Shown here: positions 50,627 to 59,007 of the stretch, piece by piece
Layout: every line of letters begins with the position of its first letter
How positions within the stretch are numbered: position 1 is the first letter of the stretch
From: Collinsella sp. AM33-4BH
Lineage (GTDB): Bacteria > Actinomycetota > Coriobacteriia > Coriobacteriales > Coriobacteriaceae
Length of the DNA stretch: 64,000 bases
Assembly (NCBI RefSeq): GCF_003469205.1
Contig: NZ_QSIN01000008.1
Coordinates: 55,085 to 119,084, forward strand
Direction of reading: 5' to 3'
Notes under the pieces: generated by a model
Told to the model about the DNA's origin: nothing
Database searches by the model: none
Seen by the model: the letters and a program-made list of their open reading frames with translations, nothing else
Position numbers and translations under genes: made by a program

Positions 50627-51550
50627 CTAGCAGGCGGCCATGATGGGGGCAGCGACCTGCTTCTTACGGGAGAGGACGCCCGGCATCCAGACGCCGTCGT
50701 ACTCATCGGCAATGCCCAGGCCCTTCTGAGCAGCCTCGGTCTCGCCCTCGAGCAGGACCTGCGAGCCCTCCTCCATGATGTCGGTGATGCACAGGACAAT
50801 GCCGTCGGCGCCCTTCTCGGCGGCGTAGGCGCGCATGGCCTCGCGGATCTCGTCGATCATGCCGAGTGCGCGGCTCTTGTCGACGGTCTCGTACTGGCCA
50901 ATGAGCAGCTTCTTGCCAGCGGGCTCGAACATCTTGATGTCGTTGCCGACCATCTCGGCTGCAGTGAAGGAGCCGGACGGACGGGTGAGGAAGACCTCCA
51001 TGCCAAACTTGACCGGGTCGACGCCCACCTGCTCGCCGAGCTTGGCGGCGACGGCGCGGTCGACATCGGTGGTGGTGGGGCTCTTGAGCATGAGCGTGTC
51101 GGTCATCATGGCCGAGAGCAGCAGCTTGGCCTGTACGTCGGAAAGCTCAACGCCGAGCACGCCGGCGAGCTTGGTGACGATGGTGCAGCTGGAGCCCCAG
51201 GGCAGGCAGATGTAATGCAGCGGGCCGGCGGTCTCGAAGTCGCCGATGCGGTGATGGTCGACGACGCCAAAGACCGTGGCGTCCTTAAGGCCCGCGACGG
51301 ACTGGGCGGACTCGTTGTGGTCGGTGAGGACGACAAGCTGACCGGCCTCGACGGACTCAATCACGCGGGGCTCGGCAATGCCGGCGTCGGCGAGCAGCTT
51401 GGCGGACTCTGCCGGAAGCTGACCAAGGGCGCAGGCCTCGTAGGTGTTGCCGGCATACTCAACCTGGTTGAGCAGCTGGGACAGGACGACGGCGCTCATG
51501 ATGGCGTCGTTATCGGGGTTCTGGTGACCAAAGACAAGAACGTTTGCCAT
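50627..51550 (-). CDS. ppaC: manganese-dependent inorganic pyrophosphatase
   Basis: The 307-residue DHH-superfamily enzyme has VFGHQNPDNDAI, LTDHNESAQS, VVDHHRIGD and a C-terminal DHHA2 domain ending VLSRKKQVAAPI. It splits pyrophosphate made by biosynthetic reactions. The family II enzyme uses Mn2+. A GGAGGATATCC ribosome site precedes the ATG. Confidence 0.95.
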   Translation of the reverse strand: MANVLVFGHQNPDNDAIMSAVVLSQLLNQVEYAGNTYEACALGQLPAESAKLLADAGIAEPRVIESVEAGQLVVLTDHNESAQSVAGLKDATVFGVVDHHRIGDFETAGPLHYICLPWGSSCTIVTKLAGVLGVELSDVQAKLLLSAMMTDTLMLKSPTTTDVDRAVAAKLGEQVGVDPVKFGMEVFLTRPSGSFTAAEMVGNDIKMFEPAGKKLLIGQYETVDKSRALGMIDEIREAMRAYAAEKGADGIVLCITDIMEEGSQVLLEGETEAAQKGLGIADEYDGVWMPGVLSRKKQVAAPIMAAC

Positions 51551-51717
51551 GGATATCCTCCACTTGATATGTGTACTTGGACGTAGCTATGGTAGCACGC
51601 CGATGCCGAGCCTTCGCAGACGGAAGGGCCACGGCATATTTTGGGGCGCAGGCACGGGGCCAAGGCCGTCCCTTTTGCACCATGTTGGTGCAAAGTAACC
51701 TGTCCCCCTTGCACCAG

Positions 51718-52671
51718 CTATTTACCGGCAGCGCGCAGGGCTACGTAGGCGGCACCGATGATGCCGGCGTCGTTTCCGAGCGAAGCGACATTGATGGGTG
51801 TCTCGCGCGAGGCGGAAAGCGCGTACTGCTTAAAGTGCTCGCGAACCTTGTCGAGGTAGACATCGGCCGAGGCGGAGGCGCCGCCGCCGATGAGGAACAT
51901 CTCGGGATCAACCACGTTGGCAATAAGCGCCAGTGCGCGGCCGAGATAGTCGGCCATGGTATCGGCCGCGGCCAGCGCGAGCTTGTCGCCCTCGCGACAA
52001 GCCTGGAACACGTCCTTGGAATCGGAGGGGCCGGTCAGCTCGATGGGCTCGACGCCCGCCTTCTTGCACTCGGCAAGGTAGTTGCTCACCACGCCGGTGG
52101 CGCTGGAATACTGCTCCAGATGGCCATGGCCGCCACAGCCACAGGTGCGCTCCTCGGCCGGGTTCAGGCACATGTGGCCAATCTCGCCGCCGGCGCCCAC
52201 AACACCCGATACCACGTCGCCGTTAACGATAACGCCGCCGCCCACGCCGGTACCAATGGTGACCATCACCACGTTCTGTACGCCCTTGGCAGAGCCGAGC
52301 CAGGCCTCGCCCATAGCAGCAGCGTTGGCGTCGTTCTCGTACTTAACGACCGCGTCGGGGCAGTGCTCCTGAATGGCGACTCTCAGCTCGGGCAGGTTAA
52401 TGGCAATGTTGGCCTTGACCTTGGCATCGCCCGATGCCGGGATGGGGCACGGAACGGCCAGACCAATGCCCGCCACAAAGGCACGCGGAATCTGAGCCTT
52501 GGCGACCACCTGGTCGATAGCCTCGGTCACCGCGGCAAAGCCAGCGGCGTCAACGATAGGAGGCGTAGGCACGCTGGCCTTGGCCAGCAGGTTGCCGTCC
52601 TCATCGAACAGACCCTCCTTGACCGAGGTACCGCCGACGTCGATGCCGATGTAATACTGCTTAGGTTCCAT
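51718..52671 (-). CDS. ROK-family glucokinase
   Basis: The 317-residue sugar kinase has the ATP-binding GIDVGGTSVKEG, the substrate segments YENDANAAAMGE and GTGVGGGVIVNG, and the zinc motif TCGCGGHGHLEQYSS, in which the usual third Cys is His. It should phosphorylate glucose freed by LacG or GH1 enzymes. The ATG at 52671 starts the conserved fold; the frame runs 66 bp further. A ribosome site GGCGGGCTCCC is weak. Confidence 0.92.
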   Translation of the reverse strand: MEPKQYYIGIDVGGTSVKEGLFDEDGNLLAKASVPTPPIVDAAGFAAVTEAIDQVVAKAQIPRAFVAGIGLAVPCPIPASGDAKVKANIAINLPELRVAIQEHCPDAVVKYENDANAAAMGEAWLGSAKGVQNVVMVTIGTGVGGGVIVNGDVVSGVVGAGGEIGHMCLNPAEERTCGCGGHGHLEQYSSATGVVSNYLAECKKAGVEPIELTGPSDSKDVFQACREGDKLALAAADTMADYLGRALALIANVVDPEMFLIGGGASASADVYLDKVREHFKQYALSASRETPINVASLGNDAGIIGAAYVALRAAGK

Positions 52672-52816
52672 GGGAGCCCGCCTTTCTCGTTTAAACATTG
52701 CCAGTATGGTACCGCTCCCAAGGCAAAAACCTACCAAAAAGGGACAGGTTTGTTTTGGCAGGTTTTATCTGGGGAAACGCAAATGGCCGCTCAACAGGCC
52801 GCGCAAGACCATCCCC

Positions 52817-52854
52817 AAAAATAAAGGCGCCGGGAGGCGGAGACTCCCGGCGCC
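52817..52854 (-). terminator. terminator of the cellobiose-type PTS cluster
   Basis: On the minus strand GGCGCCGGGAGTC pairs with CTCCCGGCGCC, followed by TTTATTTTTGGGG. It lies between the ROK kinase gene and the IIA gene. Confidence 0.88.
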
Positions 52855-52912
52855 CGTCAAAGGGGCTATGTTGTCTGTCGGACCGCACGGTCCTTCGCGG
52901 CGATAACGCCGA

Positions 52913-53245
52913 CTAGGCCTTAAGTGCCTGCAGCTGCTTGTGGATTTCGATGAGCTCCGTCGCCATGACGCGCATGGTCTCGGTGCCGGCCATCTGGTCC
53001 TCGGCATGCAGCAGAATCAACGGGGCCTCGCCATTACGCTCGCCGTTGGCCTCTTTCTTCAGAAGCCCCATATGGACATCGTGGCCACCGTTATAGGCCT
53101 CGTCGCCCTGCTTGATAAGCTCCTCGGCAGCGTCAAAATCGCCCTCCTTGGCCTTTTGCACGGCATTGATGTACATGCTCTTGGCGGTACCGACGTAGCT
53201 GATGATCTCGAAGCAGGTCATCTGCAGTTCGTTCATATCCTCCAT
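52913..53245 (-). CDS. PTS lactose/cellobiose-family EIIA
   Basis: The 110-residue protein has the family pattern, with phosphorylated His80 in PLILLHAEDQMA and a second His in GGHDVHMGL. It serves the cellobiose-type IIB and IIC encoded just upstream. The ATG at 53245 lies 10 bp after the IIB stop; a GTG at 53254 and an ATG at 53236 are alternatives. Confidence 0.9.
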   Translation of the reverse strand: MEDMNELQMTCFEIISYVGTAKSMYINAVQKAKEGDFDAAEELIKQGDEAYNGGHDVHMGLLKKEANGERNGEAPLILLHAEDQMAGTETMRVMATELIEIHKQLQALKA

Positions 53246-53254
53246 GCGGAGCAC

Positions 53255-53557
53255 CTAGCCCATCACGCTGACGCAGTGGTCGATGATGCCGGCAGCGTTC
53301 ATGCGGCCGTAGTCGACCATGTTGATGACCTCGACCGGGAAGCGGCCAGCGGCCTCCTTCTCAAAATCGCCCTTGGTGTAGCCGATCTGCGGGCCAAGCA
53401 GCAACATGTCGCACTCGTCCAGGTGATCGTGGGCCTCGTTCATGGGGCGAGCCTCGACCTCAATTTCCAGGCCACGGTTCGCGACCTCGGCCTGCATCTT
53501 CTGGACCAGCAGGCTCGTGGACATACCGGCATTGCAGCAGAGCATGATCTTCTTCAT
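53255..53557 (-). CDS. PTS lactose/cellobiose-family EIIB
   Basis: The 100-residue protein has the phosphorylated Cys8 in KKIMLCCNAGMSTSLL and the C-terminal NAAGIIDHCVSVMG. It takes phosphate from the IIA encoded downstream. The ATG at 53557 follows AAGGAGGAAACC; the frame is open 48 bp further. The gap of 160 bp to the IIC gene contains a GC-rich hairpin (around 53646-53679). Confidence 0.92.
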   Translation of the reverse strand: MKKIMLCCNAGMSTSLLVQKMQAEVANRGLEIEVEARPMNEAHDHLDECDMLLLGPQIGYTKGDFEKEAAGRFPVEVINMVDYGRMNAAGIIDHCVSVMG

Positions 53558-53717
53558 GGTTTCCTCCTTATAACTGCGCGGCGCGCAGACGACGACTGGT
53601 TTCATTCTTTGCAGCTATTGTTCCCACCCCCTGCATCTTTACACAAGGGAGAGAGCCGCGGGCACCGGCACCGCGTACCGGCGCCCGCAAAGGTGAAAGG
53701 GACGAACGTTAGGCGTT

Positions 53718-55061
53718 CTACTCGGCGAGAGCCTCCTGCTTGGCGATTGCCTTCTCGGAAATCTTCATAAAGGGCAGGTAGACGGCCATGCCAATGACAA
53801 TCTCGAGAGCCTGCCACACGCCGGCGCGCCAGTCAAAGCCCGTAGCGAGCAGGGCATTGATGACGGGAGGCATGGTCCAAGGCACCTGGGCGATGCAGGG
53901 GCTGATGATGCCTGCGCAGGTAAGGCCATAGGTGATGCCGATGAACAGATCGGGAAGAAGGACAAACGGAATCATGAGCGGCAGGTTGTACACGATGGGG
54001 TAACCGTAGATAACCGGCTCGTTGATGTTGAACAGACCAGGCAGGATAGCCATCTTGGAAACGGTCTCGGAAGCCTTGTTCTTGGAGAACAGGAGCGTGT
54101 CGAGCAGAAGCATGAGGGTGCAGCCCGAGCCGCCGATGAGGGCGAAACTGTTAACGATCTGCATGTTCATGTAGTGATCGGGCTGGATGGTGCCACCGGC
54201 GGCAAAGGTAGCCATGTTGTCGACGATGAGCATGGTCAGGATCGGCTCGACGGTAGCGCCAGAGATGGTGGACTGGTGAATACCGACGCAGAACAGCAGG
54301 TTAGCAAGGGTGTAGATGAGGATAACAGCCCACGGACCGGCGTTCATGATGTTCTTGAGCGGGTTGGAGATGCACGTGGAGATGATGGTGCACAGATCGG
54401 TGCCGGCGCACACGGCGAGCAGGGCTGCGGCAAGAGCGAAGATCGCGAGGTTGAGCAGCATCGGGATCATGACGTTGAAGGAGTTGGAGACCGCGGGAGG
54501 CACGCCCTCGCCCAGCTTAACCTTGAGCTTCTCGACGCCAGAAATCTTGATGAAGAGCGAGACGGAAAGCAGGGCGATGATAATAGCCGAGAACAGACCG
54601 TTAGTGCCGGTGTTGGCAGTCGAAAGGGCGCCCGTGACCTCGGCGGAGGTGATCTTGTCGGTGAGCAGCGGGCTCGTGGCGGCAAGCGTGGCGGTGATCT
54701 GCTGCGGCATCATGATGACGAAAGCAGAGATAGCGACGACCACGCAAGCGAGCGGGTTATCGAAACGCTTGTTCTTAGCGAGGCTGTAGCCAATCAATCC
54801 GGCCAAGATAATGGCAGAGACGTTGAGGGTGCCCAGCGTAATTGCCGAACCCCACGTCTGAAGGTTGGCAAGGCCCGCCGCATCGAGCGGGAACAGGGGG
54901 AACACGACGTTGTTGATAAGAACCGCGATACCCGCAAGGATATAGAGCGGCGTGATGGTCGCGAAGGCGTCGCGCAGGGAACGCAGGTGAACCTGGTTTC
55001 CCACCTTCGCAGAGACCTCGGCAAACTTGTCGAGGAAGCTCTTTCCGTTGTCACTGGCCAT
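53718..55061 (-). CDS. PTS cellobiose-family EIIC
   Basis: The 447-residue permease has about ten membrane segments. It has the family start SFLDKFAEVSAKVGNQ, a GIHQSTISGATVEP segment, and PGLFNINEPVIYGYPIVYN. It imports a beta-glucoside such as cellobiose. IIA, IIB and GH1 on the same strand complete the system; the regulator is at 56885. Order upstream to downstream: GH1, IIC, IIB, IIA. Confidence 0.92.
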   Translation of the reverse strand: MASDNGKSFLDKFAEVSAKVGNQVHLRSLRDAFATITPLYILAGIAVLINNVVFPLFPLDAAGLANLQTWGSAITLGTLNVSAIILAGLIGYSLAKNKRFDNPLACVVVAISAFVIMMPQQITATLAATSPLLTDKITSAEVTGALSTANTGTNGLFSAIIIALLSVSLFIKISGVEKLKVKLGEGVPPAVSNSFNVMIPMLLNLAIFALAAALLAVCAGTDLCTIISTCISNPLKNIMNAGPWAVILIYTLANLLFCVGIHQSTISGATVEPILTMLIVDNMATFAAGGTIQPDHYMNMQIVNSFALIGGSGCTLMLLLDTLLFSKNKASETVSKMAILPGLFNINEPVIYGYPIVYNLPLMIPFVLLPDLFIGITYGLTCAGIISPCIAQVPWTMPPVINALLATGFDWRAGVWQALEIVIGMAVYLPFMKISEKAIAKQEALAE

Positions 55062-55181
55062 GATTGCTCCTAACTATCAAATCCGGCCTTTTCCTATGCG
55101 CACGGTGGTCTGTCGCCCTCTGCCACCAGATGTGCCATGTGTTGCGCGCGGCGGCGCGTGGTCTGGGCGTTCGCCCGGTCG

Positions 55182-56582
55182 CTAATCAACCACATGGGTC
55201 GTGGCGACCTGTTTGAGCCAGGCCGCCGACTTCTTAAGACGGCGCTTGTAGCCGTCCATCAGATCAACCTCGACAAAACCGTAACGGTTCTTAAAGGCAT
55301 TGGCCCAAGACCAGTTATCGATGACAGCCCAATAATGGTATCCGCGGCACTTGGCGCCCTCGTCGATGGCCTTGGCCACCCACTCCAGGTGCTGGCGTAC
55401 AAAGTCGACGCGGTAGTCGTCCTGGATGGTTCCTTCGGCGTCACGGTTCTTGTATTCGTCCATGATGCCGATGCCGTTCTCGGAAACGAACCACTCAAGA
55501 TCGGGGTAGTTCTTGGCGCAGTCCATGCCAAAGTCGTAGAGGCCCTGCGGGTAGATCTCCCAGCCGCGGCTCTCGTTCATAACGGCGTCGGGCCACACGT
55601 ACTCGTCGGCAAAGTGCGGCAGACCGTACTGGTCGATCTTGCTCGCCGGAGCCTGAACGCGCGTGGGGTGGTAGTAGTTGCAACCGAGCCAGTCGACAAC
55701 ACCCTGCTTAAGAATCTCTTGGTCGCCGGCACGGAACGGGAGCTTAACGCCGCCCTCGGCCAGGCTTTCGAGCACGTCGGTGGGAAGCTCGCCCTTGGTA
55801 ATAAGGTCGAGCCACCAGCGGTTGCTGATACCGCTGGTCATGCGCACGGCCTCGAGGTCTGCCTCGCTGGGGTTCTCTTTGGTGTAGACCGGGGTAAAGC
55901 AGTTGATCATGCCGATCTTGGCATCGGCGCGAATAGCACCCTCGTCATAGGCGCGACGATAGTTGACCACGGCCAGCGCATGTGCCAGCGAGATGTGATA
56001 CTGCACGGTGCGGGCACGGTTGAAGTCGTGGAGTTGCGGGAACCACACGCCCTCCTGATAGCGCTGCTCGGGCTCGACGATGGGCTCGTTAAAGGTGAAC
56101 CAGTACTTAATCTCCTGGCCAAACTCGTGGAAGGCGACGTCGGCATAATGCGCGTAAGCCTCGACGACCTCACGGCTCTCCCAGCCGCCGCGGTTAAAGA
56201 GGTAGGTGGGCATGTCAAAGTGGTACAAGTTGACAAACGGCTCCAGGCCGGCCTCGCGAGAGGCGCGGAACAGCTCGTGATACCATGCAGCGCCCTCCCC
56301 ATTAAGGTTGCCGTCGGCATCGAGCAGACGACTCCACTGGATGGAAGTGCGATAGGTATTCAGGCCCAAGTCCTTCAAAATGCGAAAGTCTTCCTGGTAC
56401 TTGGCCATAAAGTCATTGCCGGCATAAGAGCCAACGCAGTTGTAGAACGAACCCAGATCCTGGATGGACCAGGTGTCCCACAGGTTCTCGAGCTTGCCGC
56501 CCTGGTTCCACTGACCCTCAGTCTGCGGGCCGGACATAGCAGCGCCAAAAAAGAAGTCACGGGGCAGCTGATACTGTGCCAT
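55182..56582 (-). CDS. 6-phospho-beta-glucosidase, GH1
   Basis: The 466-residue GH1 enzyme has the acid/base Glu166 in TFNEPIVE and the nucleophile Glu368 in VSENGIG. The C-terminal loop NWSWANAFKNRYGFVEVD fits a phosphate-binding site of the Ser/Lys/Tyr type. It would split cellobiose-6-phosphate or aryl-beta-glucoside-6-phosphate. Unlike the LacG-type enzyme at 4330-5769 it has NEP, hence glucosidase. The ATG at 56582 or the one 3 bp before it could be used. It is divergent from the GntR regulator. Confidence 0.9.
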   Translation of the reverse strand: MAQYQLPRDFFFGAAMSGPQTEGQWNQGGKLENLWDTWSIQDLGSFYNCVGSYAGNDFMAKYQEDFRILKDLGLNTYRTSIQWSRLLDADGNLNGEGAAWYHELFRASREAGLEPFVNLYHFDMPTYLFNRGGWESREVVEAYAHYADVAFHEFGQEIKYWFTFNEPIVEPEQRYQEGVWFPQLHDFNRARTVQYHISLAHALAVVNYRRAYDEGAIRADAKIGMINCFTPVYTKENPSEADLEAVRMTSGISNRWWLDLITKGELPTDVLESLAEGGVKLPFRAGDQEILKQGVVDWLGCNYYHPTRVQAPASKIDQYGLPHFADEYVWPDAVMNESRGWEIYPQGLYDFGMDCAKNYPDLEWFVSENGIGIMDEYKNRDAEGTIQDDYRVDFVRQHLEWVAKAIDEGAKCRGYHYWAVIDNWSWANAFKNRYGFVEVDLMDGYKRRLKKSAAWLKQVATTHVVD

Positions 56583-56806
56583 CAAAGTCCTCGCTTTCGT
56601 GTTCTAGAGCTTCCGGTTGGAGACGGGTTTGCTTTGGCAGGTTATCCGGCGCGGGCGCGCACCGGTCATACCGATATCCAACCCGCCAAAACAAAGCCGT
56701 CCCCAAACAGTACAAGGAAACGCCAATGCATCTCGCTTGTTGTCTGTAACTATAGCGCTCTAATTTTCTATGTAAAGCGTCTTTTTCATTTTTCTTTATC
56801 GAACTT

Positions 56807-56818
56807 CTTTCATGAAAG
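56807..56818. promoter_or_regulatory. palindrome in the GH1/GntR divergent control region
   Basis: CTTTCATGAAAG is a perfect 12-bp palindrome. Nearby, GCTTTCTAAGTA and ACTTTCTAAATA repeat (56829 and 56847). Either could bind the adjacent GntR protein. The 302-bp gap contains no other gene. Confidence 0.35.
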
Positions 56819-56884
56819 CCATATGGATGCTTTCTAAGTAGGTATACTTTCTAAATATCGACGCAAATATGAAGGGAGGATTGC

Positions 56885-57604
56885 ATGATTCCCAAATACG
56901 AGGCGATAGCTGCAGATATCCGTCGAAGCATCGAGGACGGCGCACTTAAACCGGGCGATAAGTTGCCCACCGTCGTTGAGTTCTGTGAGCTCTATGGCGT
57001 TTCCAAAATCACCGTCAAACGAGCGATTGAGCAGATCACCGAGGAAGGCCTTATTACCAGCCGGCGCGGATCGGGCACCTACGTCAAGGACACGGCGGGA
57101 CTTCCCGGCCAGGTGTTTTTTCAAGGCAAGAACGACCGTGCCCAGGGCTTTTCGTATGAGCACCGCGGGGAAAAGGTGACCTCGGTGGTCTACGATTTCT
57201 CGATCGTCAATCCGCCGGCAGAGGTTGCGACCCAGCTGGGAATGGCCGAGGATGACTTCGCCTATCACATCGTGCGCGTGCGCCAGGTCGACGAGAAGCC
57301 CATCGTCATCGAGTACACCTATATGCCGCTCGAACTGATCCCGGGCCTTAAAAAGAAGGACCTGTACGGATCGGTCTACGGCTTTATCCGCGAGCAATGC
57401 GGGCTGAAGATTTCGAGCTTCCATCGCACCATTCGCGCTGTCGCGGCAACTGAGGAAGAGGCTGAGCGCCTGGATACCAAACCCGGCTCTCCCCTGCTCG
57501 AACTCAACCAGATTGGCTTCTTGGATAGCGGCACCGCGTTTGAATATTCTATCTCGCACAACGTAGGCGACCGCTTTGAGCTGCACAACGTAACGCTGGC
57601 CTAG
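56885..57604 (+). CDS. GntR-family regulator with UTRA domain
   Basis: The 239-residue protein has a GntR helix-turn-helix (residues 5-72: YEAIAADIRRSIEDGALKPG, LYGVSKITVKRAIEQI) and a UTRA domain (VRVRQVDEKPIVIEYTYMPL). It is divergent from the GH1 gene and probably controls the beta-glucoside genes. It is a different subgroup from the amino-sugar GntR at 19046 (the linker and ligand domain differ). AAGGGAGGATTGC precedes the ATG. Confidence 0.9.
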   Translation: MIPKYEAIAADIRRSIEDGALKPGDKLPTVVEFCELYGVSKITVKRAIEQITEEGLITSRRGSGTYVKDTAGLPGQVFFQGKNDRAQGFSYEHRGEKVTSVVYDFSIVNPPAEVATQLGMAEDDFAYHIVRVRQVDEKPIVIEYTYMPLELIPGLKKKDLYGSVYGFIREQCGLKISSFHRTIRAVAATEEEAERLDTKPGSPLLELNQIGFLDSGTAFEYSISHNVGDRFELHNVTLA

Positions 57605-57676
57605 TTTTGTAATCCGGTGGGTGCTCGTTTTGAGCTGTCTTACGCGGCACCCGCACAACCTTATGGGAGTATGCAC

Positions 57677-58609
57677 ATGTCCGACTTGATTAAACTGACG
57701 CCGATCTTCCACGAGAAGATCTGGGGCGGCCGCCAGCTCGAAACCGTATTTGGTTACGACATTCCCGAGGGCCCCATCGGTGAGTGCTGGGCCATCTCGG
57801 CACACCCCAACGGCGACTGCCAGATCGCTGAGGGCCCGTACGCCGGTCACACGCTGTCATGGCTGTGGGCCGAGCACCGCGAGCTCTTTGGCAACTGCGA
57901 GGGCAAGGAGTTCCCGCTGCTCATTAAGATTCTGGACGCCAAGGACGACCTTTCGATCCAAATCCATCCCAACGACGAGTACGCCGCCGAGCACGAGAAC
58001 GGTAGCTTGGGCAAAACCGAGTGCTGGTATGTGCTGGACTGCGAGCCCGGCTCCACGATCATCGTCGGCCAGCGTGCCAAGGACCGCGCCGAGGCCGCAC
58101 AGATGATCGAGGAAGGCCGCTGGGATGACATGCTCAACGTGCTGCCAATCCACAAGGGCGACTTTTTCCAGATTGACTCCGGTACTGTGCACGCCATCAA
58201 GACCGGCACGCTCATTTTGGAGACGCAGCAGTCGAGCGATGTGACCTATCGCCTGTACGACTACGACCGCCCCGGCACCGACGGCAAGCTGCGCCCGCTG
58301 CACATTGAGCAGAGCCTCGACTGCATCGATTTTAATGTCCAGGCTCCGACCGACGGCACCGTGACCGCGCCCGAGGTCGACGGCGTGACCGAGCTCGAGT
58401 CCAACCCCTGCTACACCGTCGATCGCGTGCGCGTCAACGGCAGCAAGACCCTCGACCAGCACTGGCCCTTCATGTGTCTGTCGGTCATCGACGGCGAAGG
58501 CACCGTCTGCGGCGAGGCAGTCCACAAGGGAAGCCACCTGCTGGCCCCCAGCACCGTCACCTCCATCTACCTCGAAGGCAAAATGGAACTGATCATCTCG
58601 CACCTGTAA
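57677..58609 (+). CDS. manA: mannose-6-phosphate isomerase, class I
   Basis: The 310-residue zinc cupin has the metal residues in LSIQIHPND and KTECWYVLD, the substrate loop HAIKTGTLILETQQSSDVTY and YDYDRPG. It interconverts mannose-6-phosphate and fructose-6-phosphate. GGGAG lies 7 bp before the ATG at 57677, which sets the start; the frame is open from 57617. It follows the GntR gene by 72 bp and may be cotranscribed with it. Confidence 0.93.
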   Translation: MSDLIKLTPIFHEKIWGGRQLETVFGYDIPEGPIGECWAISAHPNGDCQIAEGPYAGHTLSWLWAEHRELFGNCEGKEFPLLIKILDAKDDLSIQIHPNDEYAAEHENGSLGKTECWYVLDCEPGSTIIVGQRAKDRAEAAQMIEEGRWDDMLNVLPIHKGDFFQIDSGTVHAIKTGTLILETQQSSDVTYRLYDYDRPGTDGKLRPLHIEQSLDCIDFNVQAPTDGTVTAPEVDGVTELESNPCYTVDRVRVNGSKTLDQHWPFMCLSVIDGEGTVCGEAVHKGSHLLAPSTVTSIYLEGKMELIISHL

Positions 58610-58634
58610 GCCACCACAACAACCCAAACGCAAC

Positions 58635-58670
58635 AAGGGGCTCCCCCGTCCACATACGGGAGAGCCCCTT
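58635..58670 (+). terminator. terminator-like hairpin after manA
   Basis: AAGGGGCTCCCCCGT and ACGGGAGAGCCCCTT pair. A near copy (AAGGGGCCCCTCGT and GCGGGAGAGCCCCT) lies at 58753-58788, about 120 bp on. Confidence 0.7.
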
Positions 58671-58870
58671 GCCTCATTTCATAAACATTTTAGTAACTAA
58701 TTGAAATGATGCTGAGCAGCATAAAACGTTCAATCATCAAAGGCCAAAGCACAAGGGGCCCCTCGTTCATGTGCGGGAGAGCCCCTACTCATATCCATAT
58801 ATCAGCCCACCCGGCTCTCCAGACCAAAAAGCGAACAGGCAGAGCGACGCTCGCAAGCAACGCTACCCAA

Positions 58871-59000
58871 GGCCCCGGACAGGCGGCAAGGACAACGTCG
58901 ATCGCGAGTTCCGCACGCAAAGGAGGCCACTTAATGTGGCCTCCGTCTTGCGCAGGACTGTCCGAGCAGGCGACGTTGTCCTTGGCGCCTGTCCGGGGCC
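58871..59000. repeat. 130-bp nested hairpin between manA and pcrA
   Basis: The outer arms GGCCCCGGACAGGCGGCAAG... (58871-58900) and the reverse complement of 58971-59000 agree at 29 of 30 bases. The inner hairpin GGAGGCCAC-TTAAT-GTGGCCTCC is at 58922-58944. It stands 8 bp from the convergent pcrA stop. It may be a folded terminator, a small RNA, or a mobile palindrome. Apart from hairpins, 58610-59007 holds no gene. Confidence 0.75.
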
Positions 59001-59007
59001 GCCGGGA

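Noticed and set aside
49454..51586. 710-codon plus-strand frame over nhaA and ppaC
   Set aside because: Antisense opening in high-G+C DNA that crosses two real genes and the terminator between them.
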